A program made the position numbers and the translations under genes. This document shows, one piece after another, positions 7,042 to 15,587 of a stretch of 64,000 nucleotides of DNA. The DNA is from Leucobacter tenebrionis (GTDB lineage Bacteria > Actinomycetota > Actinomycetes > Actinomycetales > Microbacteriaceae): NCBI RefSeq assembly GCF_019884725.1, contig NZ_CP082322.1:1984001-2048000 (forward strand). Direction: 5' to 3'. Below the pieces are notes generated by a model. The model did not search any database. It had not been told where the DNA came from and worked only from the letters and a program-made list of their open reading frames with translations. Each line of letters starts with the position of its first letter. Position 1 is the first letter of the stretch.

Positions 7042-8427
7042 ATGACCCCGCTCCCCCCGCAGCCCATCAGCCCCCTCGACGGCCGCTACCGCGCGGCCGT
7101 CGCCGATCTCGGCGATACGCTCTCCGAGGCCGGGCTCAACAAGGCGCGGGTGCACGTCGAGGTCGAGTGGATCGCGTACCTCACCGAGCACTCGCTGCTG
7201 GGCGGCACCCCGCTCGATCCATCGCAGCTCGCGACGCTGCGCGCCTGGGCCGCGAACTTCGGACAGGCCGAGATCGACCAGCTCGCCGAGACCGAGAAGA
7301 CCACGCAGCACGACGTCAAGGCCGTGGAGTACCTCGTGCGCGGCAAACTCGACGAGATGGATCTCGGCCGCCTCGCCGAGCTCACCCACGTGTGCTGCAC
7401 GAGCGAGGACATCAACAACCTCTCGTACGCGCTCACCGTCAAGCAGGCGATCGCCGACGTGTGGCGTCCTCGCTTCGAGAAGGTGATCGCCGAGCTCGCC
7501 CGCCAGGCCGAGCAATACCGCGAGCTGCCCATGATGAGCCGTACGCACGGCCAGCCTGCCACGCCGACCACACTCGGCAAGGAGCTCGCCGTGTTCGTGC
7601 ACCGCCTCGAGCGGCAGCTCAACCAGATCGACGACGTCGAGTACCTCGGCAAGTTCTCGGGCGCCACCGGCACCTTCGCCGCGCACCTCGCCGCCGATCC
7701 CTCGGTCGACTGGGCAGCGGTGTCGCAGGAGTTTGTCGAGGGCCTCGGTCTCGATTGGAACCCGCTCACCACGCAGATCGAGTCGCACGACTGGCAAGCC
7801 GAGCTCTACACGCGGATCGCCCATGCGAACCGCATCCTGCACAACCTCGCGACCGACATCTGGAGCTACATCTCCATCGGCTACTTCCGCCAGATCCCCG
7901 TCGCCGGCGCCACGGGCTCCTCGACGATGCCGCACAAGGTGAACCCGATCCGCTTCGAGAACGCCGAGGCCAACCTCGAGCTGTCGAACGCTCTGCTGGA
8001 TTCGCTGGCCGCCACGCTTGTCACGAGCCGCTGGCAGCGCGACCTCACCGACTCCTCGGCGCAGCGCAACATCGGCGTCGCACTCGGTCACTCGGTGCTC
8101 GCGCTCGACAACATCCTCAAGGGCCTCGGTCAGATCGACGCCGCTCCCGAGGTGCTCGCGGCGGATCTCGACGCCAACTGGGAGGTGCTCGGCGAGGCGA
8201 TCCAGACCGTGATCCGCGCCGAGGTGACCGCCGGGCGCTCGACCATCAAGGATCCCTACGCCGCCCTCAAGGAACTCACCCGCGGGCGCCGGATCGGCCA
8301 GGCCGAACTCATCGAGTTCGTGCAGGGGCTCGAGATCGGCGACGAGGCGAAGCAGCGGCTGCTCGCCCTGACGCCCGCGACTTACGTGGGCGATGCGGTG
8401 CGCCTCGTGGACTTCCTGCAACGGTAG
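7042..8427 (+). CDS. purB: Adenylosuccinate lyase
   Basis: This 461-residue member of the fumarase/aspartase superfamily cleaves adenylosuccinate to AMP and fumarate, and SAICAR to AICAR, in purine synthesis. The N terminus PISPLDGRYR is the hallmark of the long, E. coli-type PurB. The superfamily signature with the catalytic serine loop reads GSSTMPHKVNPI at about 292-303. SRTHGQPATPT and TSEDINNL supply further active-site residues. The start MTPLPPQ follows GAGAGG. No other pur gene is adjacent. A rho-independent terminator follows. Confidence 0.97.
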   Translation: MTPLPPQPISPLDGRYRAAVADLGDTLSEAGLNKARVHVEVEWIAYLTEHSLLGGTPLDPSQLATLRAWAANFGQAEIDQLAETEKTTQHDVKAVEYLVRGKLDEMDLGRLAELTHVCCTSEDINNLSYALTVKQAIADVWRPRFEKVIAELARQAEQYRELPMMSRTHGQPATPTTLGKELAVFVHRLERQLNQIDDVEYLGKFSGATGTFAAHLAADPSVDWAAVSQEFVEGLGLDWNPLTTQIESHDWQAELYTRIAHANRILHNLATDIWSYISIGYFRQIPVAGATGSSTMPHKVNPIRFENAEANLELSNALLDSLAATLVTSRWQRDLTDSSAQRNIGVALGHSVLALDNILKGLGQIDAAPEVLAADLDANWEVLGEAIQTVIRAEVTAGRSTIKDPYAALKELTRGRRIGQAELIEFVQGLEIGDEAKQRLLALTPATYVGDAVRLVDFLQR

Positions 8428-8449
8428 GCACGGGCGGCGCTGCCCGCCG

Positions 8450-8463
8450 GTTCCACGTGAAAC
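8450..8463. promoter_or_regulatory. parS-like ParB site (one mismatch)
   Basis: GTTCCACGTGAAAC differs from the 14-bp parS core GTTTCACGTGAAAC at one position. It lies between the purB stop and its terminator, about 18-20 kb from oriC. Confidence 0.55.
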
Positions 8464-8494
8464 CGCCCGTGCCCCTGGGGTGCGGGCGGTTTTT
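8460..8494 (+). terminator. Rho-independent terminator of purB
   Basis: AAACCGCCCG and CGGGCGGTTT pair around a GC-rich loop and are followed by TTTTT. It lies 32 nt after the purB stop codon. Confidence 0.9.
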
Positions 8495-8521
8495 GCTTCC
8501 TGAGCCCACGACCGCCCCCTT

Positions 8522-8575
8522 GAGATAAGGATTTCGCACGCCGTACCGCGATCCGGCGTGCAAGATTCGTATCTC
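8522..8575. repeat. Palindromic repeat, family A, copy 1
   Basis: The left arm (8522-8543, GAGATAAGGATTTCGCACGC...) and right arm (8554-8575) pair at about 17 of 22 positions around a spacer containing ACCGCGATCC. The same design and similar sequence recur at 8987-9042 and 45218-45273. Apart from this repeat, the purB terminator, gene fragments and copy 2, the 727-bp stretch 8428-9154 holds no intact gene. Confidence 0.75.
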
Positions 8576-8724
8576 GGCGTAGCCGGTGGCGCGCTCACGG
8601 TGCGACACTGTTCGGGTGAGCGGTTTGAACACCGAGCATCGCGGATCCGATTCGGTGCGCAGGCCGGAGACGACCCCTCGCTAGTGGATCTACCGGGACA
8701 GGGATCGGCGCTCGGGATCGTGTT

Positions 8725-8848
8725 CGCGCACGACACTGCACTGCAGACCGCGATCCATCAGATCGAACGCGCGCGGGAGGCGGCGATACTGCTGCAGACC
8801 GGCACGTCGATCACCGCGGTGGTCCACGAACTCGGCTACGGACACGAT
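8725..8848 (+). pseudogene. AraC-family regulator fragment (C-terminal HTH)
   Basis: About 40 residues reading HQIERAREAAILLQTGTSIT then AVVHELGYGHD match the second helix-turn-helix of AraC-family regulators, where the pattern is R-x2-A-x3-L-L...I-x2-V/I-A-x-x-L-G-Y. Neither the N-terminal domain nor a convincing start codon is present. The frame breaks straight into a glyoxalase-like fragment with a shift at 8847. I take it as a decayed remnant. Confidence 0.5.
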
Positions 8849-8939
8849 CGACCTCGGCTGGCTCTACAACCGCGCGTTCGTCGATCCGGACGGCCACCAC
8901 TTCGAGGCCGTCCACCTCGACGCAGCCGCGATGGGCTGA
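8847..8939 (+). pseudogene. VOC/glyoxalase-family protein, C-terminal fragment
   Basis: Thirty codons ending at a TGA (8937-8939) read NRAFVDPDGHHFEAVHLDAA, the typical last strand of glyoxalase/bleomycin-resistance (VOC) proteins, in which F-x-DPDGH-x-x-E carries a metal-ligand glutamate. The upstream two thirds of the domain are missing. It abuts the AraC fragment in a different frame, so this is a small junkyard of gene ends. Confidence 0.6.
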
Positions 8940-8986
8940 TCCCCGACCAGTTCCCGGCATGGGTCGGATCCCTGCCGTTATCGCTT

Positions 8987-9042
8987 CGAGCGGCGGATTT
9001 TGCACGTCAGACCGCGATCCGGCGTGCAAAATCCGCCTCTCG
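8987..9042. repeat. Palindromic repeat, family A, copy 2
   Basis: The arms 8987-9008 (CGAGCGGCGGATTTTGCACG...) and 9021-9042 pair at 20 of 22 positions around a spacer containing GACCGCGATCC, nearly the same spacer as copy 1. It lies 113 bp upstream of the siderophore-interacting protein gene. Confidence 0.85.
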
Positions 9043-9154
9043 GCGCAGTCGGCGCCGAGTTCGCGCCGCCCCGCACCCACGAGGCCCCGCCCTTGGCGCT
9101 TCGGAGCGATATGTGCCAGAGTGGCCGGAGAAAACATCCGATGAAAGGACGCCT

Positions 9155-10012
9155 GTGCCCGAGCAGCAGATCCCGGCCGCCGATCGATTCGCCCGCGAGC
9201 GGATGCGCCACCGCTTCACCGCCCGAGAGGTCGCTGTTACCGCGGTGAGCTCCCCGGCCGAGCCCTTCATCCGCATCACGCTTTCGGGCCCCGACCTGCA
9301 CGACTTCGTGTCAGACGGGCCTGCGGATCACGCCAGGCTCTTCTTCCCCCACCCGATCACGGGCGAACTCGTCGCTCCCACCCCGGTCGGCCCCGGCGAG
9401 GACGGGATCGTACGCCCCGAAGCTCCGATGTTCCCCCGCGACTTCACCCCGCTGAACCTTCGCACCGACCCCGAGACGGGCCTGCGCGCTTTCGACGTCG
9501 ATTTCCTGCAGCACCCGGACCCGGGGCCGGCCTCCGCCTGGGCCGCGAGCGCGAAGCCGGGCGACCGTCTCGTCGTGGTGGGCCCGCGCGGCTCGGTGCG
9601 CGCGCCGCAGGGCGCGGACCGTCTGCTGCTGATCGTGGATCCCTCGGCTCTGCCCTCCGCGACCCGCTGGATCAACGAAGTTCCCGAGCGCACCGAGGTC
9701 GAGGTCATCGCCGACGCCTCCCCCGCTGATCTCGAGTGGATCGAGGCCTACCTGCGCGAGCAGAGCGGACGCGAGGTGACGGTCGGCGAGGCCTTCGGCA
9801 CGCTCGCCGATGCCGCAGCCGATGCGGGCATCGACGAGGGCACCTACCTGTTCGCCGCCGGCGAGGCGAGCCGTCTCATCCCCCTGCGCCGGCTGGTGAA
9901 GTACGAATACGGGATCCCGCGGGCCCAGTACGCGCTCAGCGGCTACTGGAAGCGCGGCATGGCGAACTTCGACCACCACGCGCCCATCGACCCCGAGGAT
10001 CCCGAGGACTGA
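9155..10012 (+). CDS. Siderophore-interacting protein (FAD-linked ferric-siderophore reductase)
   Basis: This 285-residue protein matches the ViuB/SIP family: an FAD-binding beta-barrel (about 15-150) with HARLFFPHP and the FAD motif RDFTPLNLR, then a NAD(P)H-binding-like domain ending in the strongly conserved AGEASRLIPLRRLV and GYWKRGMANFDHH. Members release iron from imported siderophores by reducing Fe3+ in the cytosol. I choose the GTG at 9155 because AAAGGA lies 5 nt before it; the frame remains open further upstream only into gene debris. No siderophore transporter is adjacent. Confidence 0.9.
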   Translation: MPEQQIPAADRFARERMRHRFTAREVAVTAVSSPAEPFIRITLSGPDLHDFVSDGPADHARLFFPHPITGELVAPTPVGPGEDGIVRPEAPMFPRDFTPLNLRTDPETGLRAFDVDFLQHPDPGPASAWAASAKPGDRLVVVGPRGSVRAPQGADRLLLIVDPSALPSATRWINEVPERTEVEVIADASPADLEWIEAYLREQSGREVTVGEAFGTLADAAADAGIDEGTYLFAAGEASRLIPLRRLVKYEYGIPRAQYALSGYWKRGMANFDHHAPIDPEDPED

Positions 10013-10072
10013 GACGCCCGGCGCGCGCCCTCGACGGTTTCGTCGCCCAGGGCACCCGCTCGGGTTACCAGC

Positions 10073-10360
10073 TCAGTGCCAGTTGTCGCTGTCGGGGCGC
10101 TGCAGATCCTTGCGCGCCTCGAGATCCTCCTGGCTCGGCTTGCCGCCGAGCCCGACCAGTGCGACCATCATCACCGAGACGATGAATGCGACGCCGAGGA
10201 AGACGAGGGCGAGCACCCAGTCGCGCGTGGCGAAGAACACGATGCCCCCTGCGAAGACGCCGAGCACGGCGGAGAACCCGAGGAGCTCGAGCGGTCGCAG
10301 GCGGTCACGGCGCGACGGGGTCACGGGATCGTGCGGCGCGGGCTCGGTGGGCTCAGTCAT
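10073..10360 (-). CDS. Small two-TM membrane protein, unknown function
   Basis: I do not recognise a named family in these 95 residues. A polar, Pro/Arg-rich N terminus is followed by two hydrophobic segments (about 27-45 and 49-70) and a charged C-terminal tail rich in Asp, Lys and Arg ending PDSDNWH. It lies 30 bp downstream of another membrane protein gene (10391-11005) on the same strand and is probably co-transcribed with it. Similar short proteins are common hypothetical genes in actinobacteria. Confidence 0.7.
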   Translation of the reverse strand: MTEPTEPAPHDPVTPSRRDRLRPLELLGFSAVLGVFAGGIVFFATRDWVLALVFLGVAFIVSVMMVALVGLGGKPSQEDLEARKDLQRPDSDNWH

Positions 10361-10390
10361 CGTCTGCTTTCGGGTCGGTGAGGGGGAGAT

Positions 10391-11005
10391 TCAGTCGGCG
10401 TCGGCCGAGGGCTGCTCGGCGGACGCCGCCGGGCTCGCATCGGTCGCGGAGCGGCGCGCATCGGAAGAGCGGCTGTCGAACGCGGAGATGCCGAGGAAGA
10501 CACCCGCGATCACCGCGTAGGCGCCGAAGAAACCGAGCACCGCGACCTGGTCTTCACGCGCGAGCAGTGCGAGCAGTGCGAGCAGCACACCCGCCGCTCC
10601 CAGCAGTGTCGAATCCTGCCGGCTGCCGGGCTGCACCGCGGCGCCGATGAACTCGAGCAACCCGCTGACGAGCGACCAGGCCGCGATGGTCACGGAGAAT
10701 CCGATCACGGAGCCGCTCAGCGACAGCGCGACGGCCGATGCCACCGCGACGATGCCGAGCAGCAGCGGCAGCATGCTCGGCGCGGATGAGCGGCGCGCAT
10801 TCCACTCGACCAGGTGCGCGATGCCGATCGCCCCGAGTGCCGCCGCTGAGACGCCCAGATCGAAGCCGAGTTGCTCGTGCATGGTCGCGCTGAACGCGAT
10901 CGTCATGCCCGCGAGCAGGAGCACGCCGACACGGAGCAGTCTCACGGAGCGGGAGGCGACCTGCGGGGTCGTCGACTCCGCAGCGCTCGATACAGCAGCG
11001 GACAT
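10391..11005 (-). CDS. Multi-spanning membrane protein, unknown function
   Basis: This 204-residue protein has about six hydrophobic segments with small, Ala/Leu/Gly-rich helices, and a polar, Ser/Ala/Asp-rich C terminus. The arrangement of paired short helices resembles HdeD/DUF308-type proteins, but I cannot assign it securely. I start at the ATG at 11005, preceded by AGGGG; a TTG eight codons upstream (11029) is an alternative, with GGAGG 12 nt before it. It is followed by the small two-TM gene, with which it probably forms an operon. Confidence 0.7.
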   Translation of the reverse strand: MSAAVSSAAESTTPQVASRSVRLLRVGVLLLAGMTIAFSATMHEQLGFDLGVSAAALGAIGIAHLVEWNARRSSAPSMLPLLLGIVAVASAVALSLSGSVIGFSVTIAAWSLVSGLLEFIGAAVQPGSRQDSTLLGAAGVLLALLALLAREDQVAVLGFFGAYAVIAGVFLGISAFDSRSSDARRSATDASPAASAEQPSADAD

Positions 11006-11074
11006 GACACCCCTTTTCTTCGTGCTCAAGTCTATCGCCTTCCTCCGCGAACTCGCTGATCGCGCGATCGGCTC

Positions 11075-12451
11075 TCACACTCCCTGCGGCATGTCCTGGA
11101 AGCGGGAGTAGTGACCTTGGAACGCCACCGTGACCGTGCCCGTGGGGCCGTTGCGCTGCTTGGCGAGAATGAAGTCGGCCTCGCCGGCGCGAGGGCTGTC
11201 GCGATCACCCACCGCCTCCCGATGGAGCAGGATCACCATGTCGGCGTCCTGCTCGAGCGAGCCCGACTCGCGGAGGTCGCTGATCGCCGGCATCTTATCG
11301 GCGCGCTGCTCGGAGGCACGGTTGAGCTGTGACAGCGCGATCACGGGCACGTCGAGCTCCTTCGAGAGCAGCTTGAGCGCGCGCGAGAACTCGCTGACCT
11401 CCTGCTGACGGCTCTCGGCCTTCTTGCCGCTCGACAGCAGCTGCAGGTAGTCGATGACCACCATCCTGAGGCCGTGCTGCTGCTTGAGGCGGCGGCACTT
11501 GGCGCGGATCTCCACGAGCGTCAGGTTGGGGCTGTCGTCGATGTAGAGCGGCTTCTCGGCGATGCGCGCCTGCGTGGCAGCGAGCTTCTGGAAGTCGCGG
11601 TTGTCGAGCGCACCCTTGCGAAGCGTCTGCATCGGGATGGTCGCCTCGGCCGCCAGCAGACGCATCGCGATCTCGGCGCGGCCCATCTCCAACGAGAAGA
11701 AGACCGTGGGGGCATCGGCGTGCACAGAGGCATTGCGGGCGACGTCCAGCGCGAGCGTCGACTTACCCATGGCGGGACGCGCCGCGATGATGATCATCTG
11801 ACCGCCGGCGAAGCCGTTGGTCATCGCGTCGAGCTCGCTGAAGCCGGTCGGCACGCCGAGCATGCCGTCAGCCGCTCCGTTGGCCTTGTTGATCTCGTCG
11901 AGCGCGGCGTCGACTGCGAGCGAGAGCGGCACGTAGTCCTCGCCCTGGCTCTCGCCGGTCACACCGTAGATCTCGGACTGGGCGACATTGACGAGGTCGA
12001 TCGCTTCGCCCTCGCCCGCATAGCCCATCTGCACGATGCGGGTGCCCGCCTCGACGAGGCGGCGCAGCAGCGCTTTCTCGGCGACGATCTCGGCGTAGAA
12101 GCCCGCGTTAGCCGCGGTGGGCACGATGCTCGTCAGCGTGTGCAGGTACTCCGCGCCGCCCGCGCGCTGCAGTTCGCCCGCCTTGGTGAGCTCATCGGTG
12201 ACCGTGATCACATCGGTCGGCTCGCCCCTCGAGTACAGCGAGAGCACGGCCTCGTAGATGACCTCGTGCTTCGGCACATAGAAATCCGCACCCTTGAGCA
12301 GCCCCGTCACGTCGGCGACCGCGTCCTTCGACAGCAGCATGCCGCCCAACGCGCTCTGCTCGGCGAGCAGGTCGTAAGGCGGGGTGCGCTCCTGCCCGCG
12401 GGCCTCTTCTTCGCTGAACGGATCCGATATTCCCAGGTGTGCGATCGACAC
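11075..12451 (-). CDS. dnaB: Replicative DNA helicase DnaB
   Basis: This 458-residue hexameric helicase unwinds DNA ahead of the replisome. The N-terminal domain (EQSALGGMLLSKDAVADV) is followed by a RecA-like ATPase with Walker A ARPAMGKSTLA (about 215-225), FFSLEMG, Walker B VVIDYLQLL and the ISDLRESGSLEQDADMV segment. There is no intein, unlike mycobacterial DnaB. The start is the GTG at 12451, because AAGGAG lies 7 nt before it; an ATG further upstream would add a non-conserved extension. It lies downstream of rpsF-ssb-rpsR-rplI on the same strand, after a 466-bp gap. Confidence 0.97.
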   Translation of the reverse strand: MSIAHLGISDPFSEEEARGQERTPPYDLLAEQSALGGMLLSKDAVADVTGLLKGADFYVPKHEVIYEAVLSLYSRGEPTDVITVTDELTKAGELQRAGGAEYLHTLTSIVPTAANAGFYAEIVAEKALLRRLVEAGTRIVQMGYAGEGEAIDLVNVAQSEIYGVTGESQGEDYVPLSLAVDAALDEINKANGAADGMLGVPTGFSELDAMTNGFAGGQMIIIAARPAMGKSTLALDVARNASVHADAPTVFFSLEMGRAEIAMRLLAAEATIPMQTLRKGALDNRDFQKLAATQARIAEKPLYIDDSPNLTLVEIRAKCRRLKQQHGLRMVVIDYLQLLSSGKKAESRQQEVSEFSRALKLLSKELDVPVIALSQLNRASEQRADKMPAISDLRESGSLEQDADMVILLHREAVGDRDSPRAGEADFILAKQRNGPTGTVTVAFQGHYSRFQDMPQGV

Positions 12452-12917
12452 TCGACGGCTCCTTATTCGTTGTCCGGGTCTGTTACCCACTGATGAGACA
12501 CCAGACCCCAGACATTCACGGTACGAGCACCTCGATGACTGCTCAAATGAACGCAGATCCGCCCTGTGGATAACTCGGTGCATAACTTGCCGGTTTGAGC
12601 CACATCTTTTCCACATGCTTGGGGACAAGGTGTGGATGACTTGTGCATGAATCCCACCATAATGCCCTTGATCAGGTATTTTAACTTTCCACAGGCAAAA
12701 AGTTATTCAAGTTTCAGGTAAAGATTGAGGCTTGTGGGCGCCCTCCAGATGTGGACAACTAGCGGCAAGATCCGCTCCTGTCAAAGCGTCGAGGGCGCCC
12801 GCGCGCGCTGCGTTATTCACACCCTGTTCATCGCCCGGATAACGGACGATTCAGGCCGTGAGATGCAAAAACGGGGCGGGATCCCGAAGGATCGCCGCCC
12901 CGTTCGAGCGTCGGGGA
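12452..12917. other. Intergenic gap between dnaB and rplI with a DnaA box
   Basis: No gene is seen. The AT content is higher than the surroundings. A perfect DnaA box TGTGGATAA lies at 12565-12573, with weaker variants nearby (TGTGGATGA around 12631 and TTTTCCACATG around 12608), so DnaA may control dnaB or be titrated here. The dnaB promoter must lie in this gap. The rplI terminator occupies its right end. Confidence 0.6.
12867..12904 (-). terminator. Rho-independent terminator of the rpsF-ssb-rpsR-rplI operon
   Basis: On the minus strand AACGGGGCGG pairs with CCGCCCCGTT and is followed by TTTTT. It lies just after the rplI stop codon and separates the ribosomal operon from dnaB. Confidence 0.9.
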
Positions 12918-13367
12918 TCAGCGCTGCGCGATGACCTGCAGCGTCACCTTGGCATCGACGCCCTCGTGCAGGTGCACGACGGCCTCGTACTCGCCGGTGG
13001 ACTTGATCGTCGGCACCGTGATCTTGCGCTTGTCGACCTCGCCGATGCCGGCCTCGGAGACCGCGGCGGCGACCGCAGCGGGCTTCACCGAGCCGAACAG
13101 ACGGCCCTCGGCACCGGTCTTCGCGAACAGGCGGATCTTGCCCTCCTGCAGCTTGGCCTTGAGCGCCTGCGCGTCCTCGACCGAAGCGAGCGCGCGCGCC
13201 TCGCGGGCGGCGCGGAGCTGTGCGACCTGAGCCTCGCCACCGCGAGTCCAGTGCACCGCGTAGCCCTGCGGCACGAGGAAGTTGCGTGCGTAGCCGTTCT
13301 TGACGTCGACGACGTCACCGGCGGAACCGAGGCCCTGGACCTCGTTCGTGAGAATTACCTTCGCCAT
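12918..13367 (-). CDS. rplI: 50S ribosomal protein L9
   Basis: This 149-residue protein is a two-domain L9: an N-terminal 23S rRNA-binding domain beginning [20 protein letters not shown] with the conserved [14 protein letters not shown] signature (about 24-37), a long connecting helix, and a C-terminal domain (about 80-149). It is the last gene of the rpsF-ssb-rpsR-rplI operon, 19 nt after rpsR, and is followed by a terminator. Length and order are those expected for actinobacteria. Confidence 0.98.
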   Translation of the reverse strand: MAKVILTNEVQGLGSAGDVVDVKNGYARNFLVPQGYAVHWTRGGEAQVAQLRAAREARALASVEDAQALKAKLQEGKIRLFAKTGAEGRLFGSVKPAAVAAAVSEAGIGEVDKRKITVPTIKSTGEYEAVVHLHEGVDAKVTLQVIAQR

Positions 13368-13386
13368 GATGTGTACTCCTTGCGGC

Positions 13387-13647
13387 TCAGCGGCCGGAGC
13401 CGGCGTAGGGGAGGAGCGCCATCTCGCGGGCGTTCTTCACGGCCTTCGCGATCAGTCGCTGCTCCTGCACGGACACGCCGGTGATGCGGCGGGCGCGGAT
13501 CTTGCCGCGCTCAGAGATGAACTTGCGCAGCGTCGCGACATCCTTGTAGTCGATGACGCCGACGGTCTGCTTCTTCGCGGGTGCGAGGGTCTTGGCGTTC
13601 TTACCCCGACCCGGCTTGCGGCCTGCGCCGCTGGACTTGCCTGCCAT
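13387..13647 (-). CDS. rpsR: 30S ribosomal protein S18
   Basis: This 86-residue basic protein shows the S18 core [18 protein letters not shown] and [19 protein letters not shown]. It has none of the CXXC zinc pairs found in some S18 paralogues, so it is the zinc-free form. The N-terminal tail [17 protein letters not shown] is longer and more basic than in E. coli, as is usual in actinobacteria. It pairs with S6 on the 30S platform, and its gene lies between ssb and rplI. Confidence 0.97.
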   Translation of the reverse strand: MAGKSSGAGRKPGRGKNAKTLAPAKKQTVGVIDYKDVATLRKFISERGKIRARRITGVSVQEQRLIAKAVKNAREMALLPYAGSGR

Positions 13648-13701
13648 ATTGGTCTCTTTTCGTGATGCGATCCGGTTGCCCGGATCAAGAAGTTCTCTGC
13701 C

Positions 13702-14244
13702 TTAGAAGGGCTGTTCGTCGTCGAAGCCGCCGCCGAAATCGCCTCCGCCGGAGTTGCCGCCCTGACCGGGGTTGGTCCACGGGTTGCTCTCCTGCTGCTG
13801 CGCCGCGGGACGACCCCAGCTGCTCTGGCCCTGCGGCTGGTTGGCGTTGCCGCCGCCGAAACCGCCGACCTGCCCGCGCGACTGACCGCGGCTCACCTGG
13901 GCGGTGGCGAAGCGGAGCGACGGACCGACCTCCTCGACCTCGAGGTCGAGGGAGGTGCGCTGCTGTCCCTGGTTATCGGTGTAGCTGCGCTGAGTGAGAC
14001 GGCCCTGCACGATGACGCGCATGCCCTTCGTGAGCGATGCCGCGATGTTATCGGCGTACTCGCCGTACGCGCGGCATCCGAGCCACAGCGGTTCGCCGTC
14101 AGACCATTCGCCCGACTGACGGTCGCGCACGCGCGGCGTCGAGGCGATCCGGAAGGTCACCCACGAATTGCCCGCCTGACTGACACGCGGCTCGGGGTCG
14201 GCAACGAGGTTGCCGACGACAGTGATCAGCGGCTCGCCGGCCAT
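13702..14244 (-). CDS. ssb: Single-stranded DNA-binding protein
   Basis: This 180-residue SSB has the OB-fold in about the first 110 residues (ITVVGNLVADPEPRVSQAGN, then WLGCRAYGEYADNIAASLTK and VIVQGRLTQRSY). A glycine/glutamine-rich flexible linker follows, and then the acidic partner-binding tip FDDEQPF. It coats single-stranded DNA during replication and recruits repair proteins through that tip. It lies 3 nt after rpsF, so the two are translated together, and is 54 nt before rpsR. Confidence 0.98.
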   Translation of the reverse strand: MAGEPLITVVGNLVADPEPRVSQAGNSWVTFRIASTPRVRDRQSGEWSDGEPLWLGCRAYGEYADNIAASLTKGMRVIVQGRLTQRSYTDNQGQQRTSLDLEVEEVGPSLRFATAQVSRGQSRGQVGGFGGGNANQPQGQSSWGRPAAQQQESNPWTNPGQGGNSGGGDFGGGFDDEQPF

Positions 14245-14247
14245 GAG

Positions 14248-14610
14248 CTACGCGCCCACCTTCGCGGCGGCGCGAGCGGCCTTGGCCTGATCGCGCTTGG
14301 CCTGAGCGTCACGCTGGGCGATGAGCTCGTCGGCACGCAGCACCTTGGTGCGCAGCACGGCCTCGGAGAGACCCAGCTGACGGTCGAGCTCTGCGGTCGC
14401 CTCGGGGGTCGCGGAGAAGTTCACCACGACGTAGATGCCCTCGGACTGCTTCTTGATCTCGTATGCGAGACGGCGCTTGCCCCAGATGTCGACGTTCTCG
14501 ATCTCGCCGCCCGCGTTGCGGATGACGCCGAGGAACTTCTCCATGCTGGGGGCCACGGTGCGCTCGTCGATACCCGGATCGAGGATCACCATGAGTTCGT
14601 ACGGATGCAT
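14248..14610 (-). CDS. rpsF: 30S ribosomal protein S6
   Basis: This 120-residue protein is an S6: it begins [16 protein letters not shown] and has the conserved [20 protein letters not shown] segment, split here for length. The Lys/Ala-rich C-terminal tail is an actinobacterial extension. The ATG at 14610 is chosen because GGAGG stands 9 nt before it; an upstream in-frame start would add 11 poorly conserved residues. It is the first gene of the rpsF-ssb-rpsR-rplI operon. Confidence 0.97.
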   Translation of the reverse strand: MHPYELMVILDPGIDERTVAPSMEKFLGVIRNAGGEIENVDIWGKRRLAYEIKKQSEGIYVVVNFSATPEATAELDRQLGLSEAVLRTKVLRADELIAQRDAQAKRDQAKAARAAAKVGA

Positions 14611-14765
14611 TACTGACCCACCTCCTTCGGACTTCACGGCCACAGGATTTCTGTGGCAGGAGGGTGTTTATGCTTCGTGCCCACCCGCTCAGCGGATCGC
14701 TCGCGCGCAGACAACTAGAACAGCTTAGCACTCGCAGGCGCCGTTCGTCATCCCGCGCGCGCCTC

Positions 14766-15587
14766 CTAGAGCCGGCGGAAGCTCTCGATCCGGCCGATCG
14801 GCTCGCGCTGACCACCCACGTGCACGATGTCGTCGCCGTCGACCGTGAGCTGGGTGCCGTGCGCGCGCAGTGCGGCGACCTTGCGATCCAGCCAGGGGGA
14901 GACGTCGTGGTGCTCGACGGCCTCGGCGGGGGAGTCGGGATCGTCAGGGGAGTGGGGATCGGATCCCTCGGCCCTGCGATCCGTCGCGGAAGCCGAGGAA
15001 TCGGGATCCGCGACGATCTCCCAGAACGGGAGACCCAGCGCGTGCGCTACCGCACGCGAGAGCCTGTGGGCGAGGCGGTGATCCGGATGCCCGTATCCGC
15101 CCCCGTCGTCGTAGCTCACGATGCCCTGAGCACCGGCCTGATAGGCGGCGGCGAGCAGATCGTTCAGCGCCTCCACGGCGGGGGCGCTCGTGAGGGCGTC
15201 GGGGCTCGCATCGGGCGCTGCGGTCGCGCGACCGTCGGATCCCCACGCCATGCCCGAGTCCTCGTAAATATAAGGGGGAAGCCCCTCCGCTCGAGCGGGT
15301 TCGGCTCCGAGGAAGGAGTGCCGCTCGACGCCCAGCATGCCGAGAGCCGTACGCAGCTCGTTCTGCCTGACGACCGCCAGGCCGTGCGTCGCGGCGAGCG
15401 CCTCGAGCGGCCCGGCGACGACCTCGCCCTGCTCGCCCCGCGTCAGTGTGACCAGCAGCGGCTCCATCCCCGCTTCGGAGAGCGCGGCGAGCGTGCCTCC
15501 GGTGCATATGGTCTCATCGTCGGGGTGCGCGTGCACGAACATCACCCGTGCACGGCCGTCGAACCACGCCTTCGGATCCTGCATCAC
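14766..15587 (-). CDS. PIG-L family deacetylase (MshB/Mca-like)
   Basis: This 273-residue zinc hydrolase carries AHPDDET with the metal ligands near residue 20, the TGGT loop, and YGHPDHRLAHR, which supplies the third ligand. The family removes N-acetyl groups from GlcNAc-containing substrates. MshB and Mca of mycothiol metabolism are the closest functional guesses in an actinobacterium, though the mycothiol role is only inferred. The ATG overlaps the cca stop by four bases, so it is translated from the cca message. A long acidic insert (about 195-235; Asp/Ser/Pro-rich) is unusual. Confidence 0.85.
   Translation of the reverse strand: MMQDPKAWFDGRARVMFVHAHPDDETICTGGTLAALSEAGMEPLLVTLTRGEQGEVVAGPLEALAATHGLAVVRQNELRTALGMLGVERHSFLGAEPARAEGLPPYIYEDSGMAWGSDGRATAAPDASPDALTSAPAVEALNDLLAAAYQAGAQGIVSYDDGGGYGHPDHRLAHRLSRAVAHALGLPFWEIVADPDSSASATDRRAEGSDPHSPDDPDSPAEAVEHHDVSPWLDRKVAALRAHGTQLTVDGDDIVHVGGQREPIGRIESFRRL

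Noticed and set aside
9112-9128. GTGCCAGAGTGGCCGGA, resembling the D-arm of a class-II tRNA
   Set aside because: No acceptor stem, anticodon arm or T-arm can be built around it.
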